Shown: piece by piece, positions 11,051 through 22,969 of the stretch
Layout of the letters: each line of letters starts with the position of its first letter
How positions within the stretch are numbered: position 1 is the first letter of the stretch
Assembly: GCA_024305745.1 (NCBI GenBank)
Contig: JAHRBS010000014.1
Span: 689,501-753,500, forward strand
Source of the DNA: Polyporus tsugae
Taxonomy: Eukaryota > Basidiomycota > Agaricomycetes > Polyporales > Polyporaceae
DNA length: 64,000 nt
Direction of reading: 5' to 3'
Made by a program: the position numbers and the translations under genes
Notes under the pieces: model-generated
What the model saw: the letters and a program-made list of their open reading frames with translations, nothing else
Databases searched by the model: none
Told to the model about the DNA's origin: nothing

Positions 11051-12793
11051 ATGTAAGCCTCGAGCCCCGCGTGCACTCCGGGCATCATTCACCACAGCCT
11101 AATCCCCCTGCACAACAACTCTCTCCAGCCAGAACGCGGCCGCAACACCACCCCCACACACTCCGACACCTTCCCGACCAAGTCCGTCTTGCCGAGTTCG
11201 GGATGATGAGCGTCCGCAGACCGTGCGACTCGCGTCCGTGCTCGTCATCGTCGGCTTCCGCAAATGGGGCCCCCTCGGCCAGCTCCATCGCCGGGAGATG
11301 CAGCACACGTAGGCAGGGGCAGTTCCGCACGCCACCGTGGGGCCGCGTCGGCCATTGACGGAGTCGTCCTTGAGGGCAAAGCGGAAATTGCGCCAAATGC
11401 GCAGGTGGAACACCTCAAGGAAGCGAAAGGCCTCCGCAAAGGCGCGCAGGTCCGGAGGTGTGCAGGCGACGTCGAAGGAGATCGCGAGAGGTTGTGGAGC
11501 GCGGAGAGGGGGGCACACGATGTCCAGGAGTGCCCTTTGACGACGTCCTTGACCAGCGCGATTCCGTGATTCGGGCATCCCAGTGGGGGCGGCGTGCGGC
11601 CGTGCGCCGTGTATATGGATAGGCTTGTGATCTAGGTGTGCTTGGAGGCGATCGTGTGGAAACACTGTACGGCGCTTTTGGCGAGCTCTGCGGCTCGGTC
11701 GCCATATTCCCAGCCTGTTACGGAGAGCTTGTGTAGCGATGGGAGGCGGGGGGTGCCCAGGAACGAGCCGAGGTTCACCCAAGTGCCCTAGACTACGAGT
11801 GTGGCGACAGATTCAAACAGAAAGGAGGAAGTGTGGCCAGGCCAGTCCAGTCTGGAGGAGAGCGAGATCGACAAGTACTGAAGAGCAGGTAGCCCTAGGT
11901 CTTCGAAGTCGAATCGCGGGTATATGTCAAGGTGATGGACTTAAAAACAATGTGTTTGTAGGGGAGATGGACCGAGACGAGAGGGAGGCAACTGGAGCCA
12001 AAGCTTTTCGAGCCCGGGGCCGGAATCGCAGCTCTGAGAAAATAAGGAACGCAGGTTCTCCAGGAATGGTGGAGAGGCTGATTCGCTTGCCAGATAGAAA
12101 TTGAGCTTGTGTACAGAAGGGGAAATGAGTGCGAGAACCCCTGGGGTGAGAGTTTGGAGATGTGGCAGAAGGCGACCGACAGCAGGTTCGGCAAGATCGG
12201 AGCATGCTCTGTCATGGACAGCAGCTCTTCCCAGATGCCGCACCACGCTGGGCCATCGAACGTGAACAAGGTGATGGTACGGACGCGCGAGGCATACTCG
12301 ACGAAACGGGGCCAACCAAGGTGTATGCGAGGATCGTCGGCATTCCGCAAAAACTGAGAGAGCGCAGGTTACATGCGGTATTGGTAGCTTGTAACAGGCG
12401 AAAGAAACTCACGTATTTCGTATCATAGCCCCTTGACAATCTCTCGTACGTCTCCGCAGCTAGGTTAGGCAGCCGGTAATGGGCAGGCTCGTATTTTCCG
12501 AGCAGTTCCGGATCTTCTCGGACATGGACCTGTGGTCTCGGGCTCTCGAGGCGATACCAAGTTCACAAAGAAGATCGGTGAGAGGTTGGTCGTCGGGCAG
12601 TCGCTTCCACAAGATGTCTAGCCTCTAAGGTTGGGCCAGTAAACCCCGGGCAGGTTCTTGCGGCGCCAGCCAGTGACCGACGAGACTAACACACTTGATC
12701 ATCTTGGAGCTGTTGGATGCGGTCGAGGTAGGAAAAGACGTGGTAGAAGATATCTGGGACATCGGGTAGGGAGCGAGACGTCACGCTGGCCAT
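11051..12793 (-). pseudogene. F-box/LRR pseudogene 3 (many lesions)
   Basis: It is closest to the intact gene at 6228-8074. It starts MASVTSRSLPDVPDIFYHV at 12793, then hits a TAG (DDQVC stop SRRSL) and a frameshift within the F-box exon. The intron donor (TACGTGAGT) and the next exon (MRNADDPRIHLGWPRFVEYA) are recognisable. Reading then needs frame changes near 12170 (HISKLSPQ against ISPSVHKLNF) and stops occur in GTWVNLG and ITSLSI contexts. The C-terminal LRR parts persist in shifting frames to about 11051. It is clearly dead. Confidence 0.8.
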
Positions 12794-13263
12794 GGTGGAG
12801 CTTGACAGGAAACTATTGCCTGCGTGCAGGCTGCAGCCTACTTAGTCCGATCCGCTCTACAGTCTTGTAGGTACTCACCGGTGTTATGACTCCGTGGGCA
12901 ATGCTTTCACACAGTTACCAACTGCCTCCCCTCCACTGTCCAGATATGTCTTGTCCAAGTACTATTGTCTTGCATCTTCGATAGCTCATTGAAGGAACTG
13001 CTCTATGAGTAGCAGATCGTAGTCTCGATTTACTGAGCGAAGCGAGCTGAGTACACACGAGGGGGACAACAAGTTGAGGAAGGCCGTAGAGGCAGGAGGC
13101 CGCAGACTCTAGCTTGATGAAACGCAGTCGCATTAATATTTGCGCGAGTGAGGTTCTTTGAACGGGCCGGCCGGGCCCCAGACCGTCACGTCCCTCATAC
13201 AGCTCAGGCTCGTGCCCGAGCTCGTACAAGACTCACAGCATAGCCGTCTATACATGGTGGTCA
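12794..13263. other. Intergenic region between F-box relics
   Basis: No recognisable gene, tRNA or repeat. Confidence 0.4.
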
Positions 13264-13649
13264 TCAACGGATCGTTCTCTCCCAAGCCGACCGCACGTCC
13301 TTCAAGTTTGCGAGCATCCCCCGGACAGAGGACGGATCGCACAATATAATGTCCGGAGCCAATGTATGTGCGCCGCAGGAGGGGGTGCGGCCCAGGGCCG
13401 CGATGGAGGCATTCGAGATGTCGAATTTCAGCACTGGGGGGTAGAGGCTGCGAAGATGGGGGCAATGCCGGGCAAACGAGAAGACGGACTCGACGTCCGC
13501 GAACTGATCGGCGTTACGGTAGACGTCGCCAATATTGTGCTCGTACAGATGGGGGGTCTCGATGTCTGGCCAAGCCTGAGGTCAGCGGCAAGGTGCGAGA
13601 CGATATAATAGAGGATATCTTGAACGCCTGCTAGAGAAGTTGCTGCCAT
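13264..13649 (-). pseudogene. F-box pseudogene 4: internal-deletion derivative
   Basis: The start (MAATSLAGVQDILYYIVS, continuing HLAADL) is joined directly to the family C-terminal segment. After a one-base frame change that segment reads AWPDIETPHLYE, then VESVFSFARHCPHL. This matches AWPDVETFHL and ILTFARHCPRL of pseudogene 2. About 250-300 internal codons are missing. The distal frame ends at 13264-13266. Confidence 0.7.
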
Positions 13650-13861
13650 GGTAAAAGTTGGAGGGATACTTAGCAAGGGGGGAACACGAAAGGTGGAGGT
13701 TACAATATAAAGGGTGTGCGTTGCCTATGGTCGCTTTGAAAATCAGTTGCAGTCGACGGAGACCCCTGTTCGTTTCATTGCACTGATGCATTGCTCGTTA
13801 CGATATTTCGATAGTCCAGAACAAACTCGAACCTTGGGCTATTGGCCTGCTGCTTCAAGCT

Positions 13862-15308
13862 CTACTGCAGTGACCGGGCAACGTCGTCCTCGGCGAATGG
13901 GTAGTCGATGTAACCGCGCGACTCTTCAGGGGTGTAGAACGAGTCTCGGTCCCACTTCGCCAGCGGAATGTCTTTGAGAAGCCGTAACGGAAGATCGGGC
14001 TGCGACACATGTACAGTGAGCGAACAGCCGCGCGAGCTCCCCAGGTATCCTTACATTGCTGATGTAGGGCCGTCCAAAAGCGATGAGCTGCCCAGTCTCT
14101 TCTGCGATTCGCAACGCTGTGTCCCGCGTATAACCACCGGCGCTGACGAGCGGTCTTGGATGCCAGATCTTGCGAATGAAGTCGTTGGACTGGGGAATGA
14201 AATATCAGCAGAGCGACTCGTACACATCACCTGCAGGAGTAGACTAGCCTCGCCTGCGTTCACTCCAGTATTTATGTTTCCGGAGTATCCTGGCTCGATG
14301 ATGTGCAGATAGGCCAGATCCGGATGGTCCTTCGCCAGACGAGTTACGAGATAGCCGAAAGTCGGAACTGGGTCTGCCATACGCATCTCTGTGGTGCAGA
14401 CACCCATCAGCCAAAGGATACTCCGCCGGGTGTTTGGGTTTCCGACCTTGAAACTCGCTCCACGGAGCGAGGCGGATTGCGGTCTTCGATTCGCCTACCG
14501 CTGCACTTACCGCCCCGACTACCTCCAGCGCGAATCTGCAGCGGTTCTCGATCGAGCCGCCGTACTCATCCGCACGCGTGTTCGAGACGTCCTGCGTGAA
14601 CTGGTCGACGAGGTACCCGTTTGCCCCGTGGATCTCGACGCCGTCGAACCCCGCTTCGAACACGGCATTCCGCGCAGCCTGTGCGAACGCCGCAACATAC
14701 TGCTTGATCTCTAGAGAAGAATCAGTATCATCAGTTAAGCTCCGAGCAGACCATCGATGCCGACCTTCTACCCTCATAGGTCTTGGGGCCTCATCCCTCC
14801 CAGCAAGAGGGACGTCTGATGCTCCGACGTAAGCGAAGTCGGGATCCCGTTCGCGAATGTATGCGAGCCTAGCTGCGCGACCGAGGGCCCATAGCTGCAT
14901 GTATATGTACGACCCCTTCGCATGAACCGCATCAACGACCTGTGGCATCCGCGCTAGCGTGAGATGGGTGCACGACACATTAAGTATATGCAGCTTCCCG
15001 AACCATGCACTCACGCGTTTCCATCCAGCGGTCTGCTCCTCGTTCCAGACCCCAGGGGCGTTTGGGGACCTTCCTTCAGCTTGACGCGAAACGTATGTCG
15101 CTTCAGAGATGAGCAGCGAGCCCGGGACGGAGGCCCGCTGGGCGTAATACTCGACGGCAAGGTCGCCGTGCACGCCGCGAGTGTTGGCCCGCAAGCGCGT
15201 GAGTGGTGCGAACACGATGCGATGGGCGAGCGTAACGTCCCCGACCTTAACGGGCCGAAACAGTGTGCTGGTCTCGGTATCCCTAGCTGTCTCCGAGGAT
15301 TCGCCCAT
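13862..15308 (-). CDS. Old Yellow Enzyme family NADH:flavin oxidoreductase
   Basis: An FMN-dependent TIM-barrel ene-reductase that reduces activated C=C bonds with NAD(P)H; presumably cytosolic. Six exons: 15308-15015, 14939-14765, 14710-14447, 14388-14249, 14189-14055 and 13999-13862. This gives about 381 aa, the normal family length. Visible signatures are VTLAHRIVFAPLTRLRA, the active-site HGANGYLVDQF with its His/Asn pair, DEYGGSIENRCRF, IRLAPWSEFQ, and near the end LIAFGRPYISN. Introns 2 and 3 start GTCGG. Intron 4 is best spliced as a 59-nt GC-AG intron, which gives GVNAGE-SNDFIRKIW. A GT-AG option would be only 41 nt. A decayed relative lies at 21880-22360. The substrate is unknown. 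Confidence 0.9.
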
Positions 15309-16054
15309 GTCGTCCCGATGCGGTTGGATTTGAAAGCGGAGGAAGACGGTCCTTTATATGCTACCCGGAATCCCGGGGCGATCCTTGGGAAAGTCAACAC
15401 AGTGCAACGTGACCGAGATGTCTGGAGATGGATGCTTACTCACTCAGGAAAGCACGTCAAGTAATGCTGACTTGGAAAAGTCCCAAGCACGCCGAAGGCG
15501 AATACGACGTGGTGGGAGACTTCATCCTCTTGAACCTTGAAGCTTGAGGATTGGGAACTGCTGACTAGGGATAGTGCGTATGTTGGGATCGGGAGTCCGT
15601 CCATAAAACCTAAGTTATTCAGAGCATGACCGGGGTGGTGAGGGGGGCCGTCTTTATAAATAACGGGGCAGCATGTACACAACGGCCTGTGAATAGATGC
15701 AGTGAGCTCGATTAGCTTCGAGTAGCGAGATAAGCACGACGCATGCTTACTCACATTCGCGTGAGAACCGAATGCTGCGCGGGCTGAGATCTGAGAACGC
15801 AGACCGAGGGCGAGAGATTGTGGTCCTAGATGAAGAATGTCAGCAACTGATACCGAAGGGAGAAACTGACCGGCAGACATAAGACACGGGAAAAGGAAAC
15901 GCCGCAAGGAGATAGCGCACATCTGTAACAGTAAAAATACACGAAAATGGGTATAAACAAACTCTACGTACAGACCTCTGACAAGCGCGACAGCGACAGC
16001 GAAAACCGATCCAACCAGTCGAAAACAACAACATCACACCTCCGCGCCACTGCC
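15309..16054. other. Upstream region of the OYE gene and 3' flank of the TPR/F-box gene
   Basis: No supported gene. A short minus-strand frame (15922-15440) has no recognisable motif and is not called. Confidence 0.45.
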
Positions 16055-18557
16055 TCACGTCTGCTGAAGCCCCGGTGTCTCGTAGTCCATCGGAAGGTCT
16101 TTGCGTTCCATCCACGCCGCGTCCTCGCTGCCCAAGTCTACGCCCTTCGCGCAGTCCAGCCGTCGCCTCGCCGGCAACTCCTTCAACTCGACCTTCTCCC
16201 GTTCTCGTGCGCCGTTGCCACTACTGTGCACAACGACGTAGTGCTCGCCGTGCCAGCCGACGAAGTCGATCGTGGGCAGCGCGCGCGCGATGCTCCGCGC
16301 GTTCGCCGCCCACTGCTCCGTCTGCACCTGGTACTCCTTGTCCGAGAGCAGGTTCGGCTGCGGTCTCCGCAAATTGCTGTCCAGGTGCAGCATGCTGATC
16401 GATGGGAAGACTTTGAATGCGGCGGCGTGCTCGTGCTGTGGCAGGTTCGGATGTGTGTTAGCTTAGCTCGTATGCTGGCATGTGAAGAAGGGTTACGCAC
16501 AATCGGCTTGTCAGAAACGGCCATCTCCAAATGTATCGCCGCCATCGCGTTCGGCACCGACGTCAGCAACGCATTCAACGACGCCTCGGTCAGGTTCGCG
16601 ATGCGCACCCGCAGCACGCGCAACCCGCTAAGGTCGGGCAGGACGCCGTGCACGAGGTCCCACGGGCAGTTGCCCAGGTCCAGCCTCCGCAACTTCGGCC
16701 GCTGGCGGAGGAACTGCGCTACGGACTGGAACAAGCCCTGGTCGTCGTCGTGGCCAACCATCACGAAGCGGAACTCCTCGAGGTGTGGCAGGAACGTATG
16801 GGCACCGTCGATGATGTGGTCGCTCCCGAACACGACGCTCGCCGAGCAAGGCTCTTCGAACGTGCCGTGGAGCGTGAGGCTCTCTAGTCGATGCGCATGC
16901 GCGATACGCGCGAGCACGACGTGTGAGATACGCGTGTCGACGAGCTCGAGATGCGTGAGGTTGCGGATCGTCGCCGATTGGAACGCATGGTCCCACGAGT
17001 GGTTGCGTTGTAGGTACGCACCCAACGTGAGGTGGCGGAGTGTGCCCTGGTTTTGATCAAGGACGGTGCGCACTTCGCCCATATCCGCGAAGCCGTCATC
17101 GTCCTCTGCGCGGAGGATGAACTTGCGGAGGCCGCTGAAGGCCGACTGTAGGATTAAACAATTCAGCTCACGTTCATCCGAAACGCCGAGCAACGCCACA
17201 CATACCACGCCAACAGCGTCAAAATGCCAACCGATAAGGCCGAGAGATTGTAGGTGTGGGTGCGCCTGGAGGACTGCTTGCACCATGTCTGCACGTAGTT
17301 CGGGATATCCAATCCACTCGAACTCCCTCAGCGCAACAAACGCAGACAGGGCAGACTTGAACATCCCTTCACGAACATTATCAGCCACTTCGAACCCATG
17401 AACATGCGCATACATGCACTCACTCGTCATGAGATCAAACATATCATTCTCCTCGTACGCCCAATGCAACCGGAGCGCCTTCACGCGGCGAGCGAAGCCC
17501 TGATCCGCCTTGACTCTATCGAAGATGTCTAGCCCACGGTTCAAGTCCTGGTCTTCGCCGAAATAGAGGTCGATCGTGTGGAAAATCAGCCGGACGGCGA
17601 TATCGCGGTGGAACGCGGAGACGAAGAGCCATGAACGGAGGTGGTAGCGCGGGATGAACCGCGCTATGCGCTCCCAAATCTCGGGTGGGGCACGCTGCGA
17701 GGCCGGTTCGTCGACGAAGTGGATCTGCAAGTACACATCCCGGTCAGCGCTCTGTCCGCCCCGCCATCGCGAGAGTCCACAGGTGAGAGCGAACGGGGAG
17801 TAAGAAGCTGCAAGAACGCGAGACAGTCCCCGATGGAGCGACGGCCGCCTCTTCCCCTTGGCACGCGCACTCGGAGCACCTGCCGACGGCTCCCCCTATA
17901 TCTTCTCTGCCAAATAGGGCTCCTTCGATCTCCCGGGGACTGCGTGCGAGAACTGCGGACTCACCATGTCGCTTCGCCGAAGATACCCCTGCAGCTCGCG
18001 GTTCGACGGGTCGAGCTTCGCGACGGCCTGGAAGTCCTGCTGGGCCTTCGCGAGCAGCCGCTCGCTCGCCATTTTGCGAGCGTTGCCCCGCGCGAGCAGC
18101 GCGCGGGCGATGTCCTGCTTCTCGAGCCCCGGCGTGCGCAGGTACACGTCCAAATAGTTTTCGACTTCGTCGCCGTATCTGTGCGGACGCATTGGCCGTC
18201 AGCACGAGCACACTTAGGTTCTATCGTGAGATCCTTGTCTAGCCCCTCGGGCTCATCGACTGTCCCTGAGTGCGTCCAGGGTCCAGGGTCCAGAAGAATT
18301 GAGCACCCCTACTGGCCCATCATCGTACGAGCACGCATGGTTGAGTGCAGGAGAACGGCGGAGCGCATGCCCAAGATGGGTAGGCCTAAAGGGCAGACTG
18401 GGACAGAGAACCAGAGCACGCACCTCCCGCTCTCAATCAACGCCACGCTCGTCTCGAGCAGAAACCCCGCCTTCCGCACCTGGCTCAGGCTTTCCACTGC
18501 GCCGAACACCGTCATCGTCAGCTCATCCTGTTGCTGTTGTTGTTGTGGGGCGGCCAT
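16055..18557 (-). CDS. TPR-like/F-box/LRR protein
   Basis: Exons: 18557-18424, 18178-17965, 17895-16501 and 16435-16055, about 707 aa. Phases match at each junction. The first intron is long (245 nt), and exon 3 may contain a further intron ending TTGCAG just before IHFVDEPASQ. The N-terminus has a Gln run (AAPQQQQQQDEL) then helical TPR-like sequence (VALIESGRYGDEV, ARALLARGNARK, AQQDFQAVAKLDP). An F-box follows (APPEIWERIARFIP), then LRR-like repeats (LTHLELVDTR, LESLTLHGTF, LRRLDLGNCPW). This domain order is common in Agaricomycete F-box proteins. It likely acts as an SCF adaptor, with the TPR part as a second interaction surface. It is distinct from the 1.8-13.6 kb F-box cluster and appears intact. 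The start is the second ATG; one at 18617 is also possible. Confidence 0.8.
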
Positions 18558-19822
18558 GGCGTTCGTGCTGTTGCTTCCGCTGGCGTTGGCGTGGGCGTGG
18601 CGTGTGGAGAAGGGCATGGTGTGGACAGCGGGTCATGAATGGAGCTATGTGTTCTCGTGCCGCCGCGTCGCCCGCTGTCACGGTCGTGCTCCGGGGCCAG
18701 GGATTCGGGCTCGGGTTCGGGTGCGGGTGCGGGTGCGGGGCCGCAACTTGCAGGCAAGCGTCGTAACTTGTTTCTGTAGTCCAGGGGCTCAGGGTTCGCA
18801 GCGAAGAGGAGGGCGAACCGGGGGTTAGGCTGCTTAAGTATTCGTGGGCGGGGATTGGCGGCGTCTCGAGGCGGTATCGAGGCGTGCAGGCTGCTGCCGG
18901 GGACCGAGGGAGGGGGAGGGGGCCAAGGAACGAGGAAGTGGGAACGGACGACGGGGAACGAGAAGCTGGTCGCACCGCGCGAGTGGGATACCACTCGCTG
19001 GTGCTGGTGCGGATGAACAGGAATATTGGAGGCGCACTACGCGTCTGGGCTCCTAGGCCTGTTTGGCACTCCCATCCGCCTTCCTGGAGCACGTCGCAGC
19101 ACGGAGAATGCTCGAGGTTATGGTACTGGGACTGGTTGGCCCTTTCGCGGCAACTTCGAACTCACAGTTCGGCCGGATCAACGATGTGCCCCCCTGACTT
19201 CACGCGCCCAGCGAGGGATGTTACAGTTTTCCGCTGTGGTGGGTCGTCTACCCAGAATCGGGTGCGCTGGATATCAGTAATCACGCAGAAACGGCGTTGC
19301 ATGTCAAGGGCGGGACCAGCACCTTGGTTTCGGTTGTGGCCTCGGATGAGGTGAGTTGATCATGCAACAACACGTTCGTAGTACAATGGCAAAGGCAAAA
19401 TTGCGCACTAGCATCATCACATGCGCATACATACAGCATGCACACTGAGCGTGCATGTGGGCAGCTATGTAGGGGTATTATAGCTATCGAAACATCGACG
19501 GAGCGCTACACTAGACAGCACAGAGAGCAGGGAACCAACAGTATGTAACAAAGCTAGACGAGCAGGAGTGAAACAAGAGATTGTGCATCCAAAGGAGCAT
19601 AATCGGATAAAACAGTCTGGTTCTGACCAAAACACAAACCGAGAGATAACGAGTGGACGGGTGAACGAGTGTAGCCTTACAAGAGGCTGCGACGGACCCA
19701 GAGTCGATGCTGTCAACGTCCGTGCCCAGGGACATTGTGAGGAGTTAGGAGGAAGTGTTGCACAAAGGTTGAGGGGAGCGTTGCACCGAGCTGCGGCCAA
19801 CGCTTTCCACGGGCAGCTCCTT
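18558..19822. other. Intergenic region with G-rich repeats
   Basis: A short run of GGGTTC/GGGTGC units lies at about 18705-18740 and purine-rich sequence at 18890-18960. A GGCCTGTTTGGCA motif at 19056-19068 matches the MITE-type terminus seen at 3101 and near 5550. No gene is supported. The minus-strand frame at 19465-19926 is antisense/3' UTR sequence of the GPI protein gene. Confidence 0.45.
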
Positions 19823-20935
19823 TCACAACAGGAAACCGGAGAGGAAGGCGACACCGCAGCCAGCAATAAAGCCAAGGACGCCACCAGTAGAAGCCGTAGT
19901 GGGGGCACCGTTAGCCCCACTAGCACCCTGCGTTGCGCTCGCCGAGCTAGTGCCGCTGGGACTTGAATTCGACGACGAGGCCGCGCTGCCGCTAGCAGCG
20001 GAGCCGGAGCTCGAGAGAGTGGCGGTTGGGCCAGCTTGGGCTGTCAAAGTCAAGATATTTCGTGAGATTGGGTAGACATGATGGGTAATGGTGAAGGCCT
20101 ACAGCCAGGGGGCTTCACAGTGAAAGTGGAGCTGTTTGCGAAGATCTGGGTGGGGTTTGTAGTGTTCACGAACTCGACGATGTAACCATCGCCAGGGCGG
20201 AGGGTGACGTTCGTGCTGTTATAGAGAACATAGTCAGCATCCTACACTTGTGAACATGCTTCAACATGCAACGGGCCATCGTTGTATGGACGGCAACAAA
20301 CGTTGGCGTAGTTAAAATTTGACGGTTGCTCCCAAGGTGCTCTGCCGAAGTGCGGCGGACGCGTCGTCCCATTGGCTTCGAGCACCCCACCTTACAAAGT
20401 CGGATGATGACCGGGGTTCTTGACGCTCCCGAGACCAAGAGGGGAAGACAGGGAAGATGCAGGACGACAAGAAGGGGTTACTTACACGGTGACGGTCTAG
20501 TATGAAGTGCAACCAATGAATAAAACGGTTACGCTGATCAACTAAACAGAATCCTCATACCTGCTGGGAGATGTTCACGAAGCTCGCAATAGAGAAGGCT
20601 CCGTTAAGCGTCTGGTTGTTCGCGTTCACGATGTTAATGGTAATGGGGCTTGGGTCGCCTTGGTTGAACTGCCAAGTGATGGTGTTGGTTTGGTTTTGGA
20701 CCCTTGACGTCCGCGGGTGATAACCTTCAGCCAACAAGCCCATGTGTAGCGCACGTATGATAACCAACTCACCAGAAGTTAGTTTCGCTGGGGCCAAGGA
20801 TGGTGATCGCGTCTGTCGACGGGGAAGTTCGAAGTTCAACCATCCGTGAGGCGGCGCTTCCCGGCCCTAAGGAGCAAGAAACTTACTGGCAACGGCGATG
20901 GGAAGAGCAAGAGCGGCGAGCTTGAAGGAAACCAT
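19823..20935 (-). CDS. Kre9/Knh1-like Ser/Thr-rich GPI-anchored cell-wall protein
   Basis: Small secreted wall protein of the Kre9/Knh1 N-terminal (Ser-Thr-rich GPI) family. Six exons: 20935-20887, 20812-20773, 20702-20561, 20496-20486, 20215-20103 and 20040-19823, giving 190 aa. The signal peptide is MVSFKLAALALPIAVA. The mature start is the family's Ig-like domain (ITILGPSETNFW, then NTITWQFNQGDPSPITI). It continues TNVTLRPGDGYIVEFVN. A Ser/Ala/Gly-rich stalk and a hydrophobic tail (GFIAGCGVAFLSGFLL) fit GPI anchoring. Several N-x-S/T sites are present. Exon 4 is only 11 nt and is followed by a 270-nt intron, so an additional exon there cannot be excluded. All phases agree. Confidence 0.85.
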
Positions 20936-21879
20936 TGTGAACTTGGGCAAGGAGTGGTGCGCCTGGAGAGGCTTGTGGCAGCGGGCGGAGAAAGGCGGGG
21001 GGCGAGAAGGTAGCGAAAGGCAGAAGACCTCGAGGAGAACGAGGAGGGGGGGGGGCGAGCTTTTTACATTCGTTCTCATCGCTCTTCCCCTTCTCTTCCC
21101 ACGGCTCTATACCAGGCGATCCATCACTTCTTATTCACTTCACGCGAATTCGGCAAAGCCCTGGCGGCGATAAGTAGGATGCGTTGCCACACTCTCGACA
21201 ATGACGTCGCCGTCACCATCCCTGGCGCTCCCCGTGTGGCATGAAGCGCCTCCTCACTCATCTGATCAGGCCTTCACTCTGCCCACCTCCGTCTCCGCTC
21301 TGTGGAAACTACTGTAGCATGGCGGGGGGCCAACGGGGCGTTTTTCAGGGACTGGGAAACGCCGAGAGTATTGTGACGTGTACGGACCACGGGATTGAGT
21401 AAACCTATCTAGAGTTCGAGAAGCATGGTTTTCGGGACCTGTCTGGCCGGCAGATCGCGCCCCGTTTTACTCCCACCTTGACCCAGACTGGACCTCAAGA
21501 CAGTTTTTCTTCGGTCAAGTCATCGACCGCGGAGTACTGGCCAGCGTGGAATCGCCGTCGATGCGCATGCAAGACGTGGAAAGCATCAACATAGACATGT
21601 GCCAATGGTTCCGGGCCCGGAACAGTCACTGCGGCGCATCTCCGGTGGGCACTCGGCGGGGCTGCAACGACCAAGCAATGAGGTGGCCCTCTCATCGACA
21701 CGTAAGAGTAGGCGGCAACTAACTTCTCATAAAATTTGGAGCACTGATCCTCCGTGCCGTGATAGCATAACAGCGCCGCTGTGTTTCATGTTGGACTTCG
21801 AATAAGTAAGGCTGGTGCGCACCTGCCACCACGCGACGAACGGAGCGAGCTGAATCGGCGGTGCACACTCGAACGACGG
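20936..21879. other. Promoter side of the GPI gene and flank of the OYE relic
   Basis: A purine-rich (A/G) tract lies just upstream of the GPI gene start (about 20980-21060). The stretch 21490-21740 may hold more of the decayed OYE copy, but the match is too weak to call. Confidence 0.4.
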
Positions 21880-22360
21880 AGGAAGTGCTTCTTTCCACCC
21901 GGATATGGGCACTTGGTCGCATCGTGGTTCCTGCTGCAGGGCAGCCGCGCTCAGCTCCGGAAGCGGAGTCTACCACCGGTCCTGGTTCTATTCGCCCCCG
22001 TATCGAGTGTCACACCTCGCGAAAGGACCCAGGGTGGTATCGCCTCAACACCCAAGCATTCCTCGTCGTAGGTAGGCACCGCCGAAGCCGCATTGCCACA
22101 TCGTGCCCTAATCGCCGTGCAGACATTGAGCAAGACAGTGCCCCTACGTCGCAGAGGCAGCGGCGGGGACGACATTGGACGGTGCCTGAGGCTGCCCCGC
22201 AGAGCTGCATGGTCAAATCATCCGCCAGTTCGGCGTTGAAGGACGTCTCTAACCTAACTCACAGTGCGAGGACGAGGACTACAGGGCAGTTTGATCGAAA
22301 ACCGCTACCGTTTCGCACTCGAAATTATTGAGGCCACCGTCCGATTCTCGAAAGCGGCCG
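21880..22360 (+). pseudogene. Decayed Old Yellow Enzyme relic
   Basis: Two fragments in OYE order are readable on the plus strand. The first is LLSTRIWALGRIVVPAA (compare IYMQLWALGRAA in the intact gene). About 350 nt later comes GSLIENRYRFALEIIEA (compare GGSIENRCRFALEVVGA). The intervening active-site region is not recoverable in any frame, and stops and frame changes are frequent. It is oriented opposite to the intact OYE gene. Confidence 0.55.
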
Positions 22361-22969
22361 TGAGAACCTTGGTCTACCTGGACATCATCGGGCTCGTCTC
22401 GGTGTTACGAGCGCGAATGTTACTACGCGAGAAGGTGAGGTGCGGCCCATTCATGTTCCACAAGTTGTCCGATGTAAGGAATGCGACTTACCGTCTAAGC
22501 AGGACTAAGGATACCTGAGCAGGAACTAGGTTTTCCTTTCGTACATCGCAGTCGGCAGCTGGAGAGACACGCGAGGTCGTCGTGTTCGAACGGCGGTCTA
22601 CTTACGTGCATGCTCGTCCCATCGAAGTTGCTGAATCTCCCTTTGCATCTTAAAAAGGACCAGCCATTTATGTACCGAGGACCACACAGTTGCAGATGAA
22701 GACCTCGTCGAGTTCGGCGGGGAGCAGTGCTCGCGATCATAATGGAACCTTGGACGCTACCAATCCCCGTTATGCGACTCTACGAACTATGTACGGTATA
22801 TCTAGTAGAATCGCATGCGGTTGTGAACCAACCACGCACTTAGACCAAACACCTCCGCCGCAAAACTGACATACCACAATGACTACGTTAAGCGGCAACC
22901 AGATGCATCGACGTGGACGCTGTAGGTTGGTCGGTAAAGCTTGGATTGAAGCCGAGTAACTTTGCAAAA

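Noticed and set aside
18700..18745. Telomere-like or G-quadruplex array (GGGTTC/GGGTGC units)
   Set aside because: Only a few irregular units, without the fungal TTAGGG repeat.
19465..19926. Hydrophobic 153-codon minus frame
   Set aside because: It overlaps the last exon of the GPI protein gene in another frame and is probably 3' UTR.
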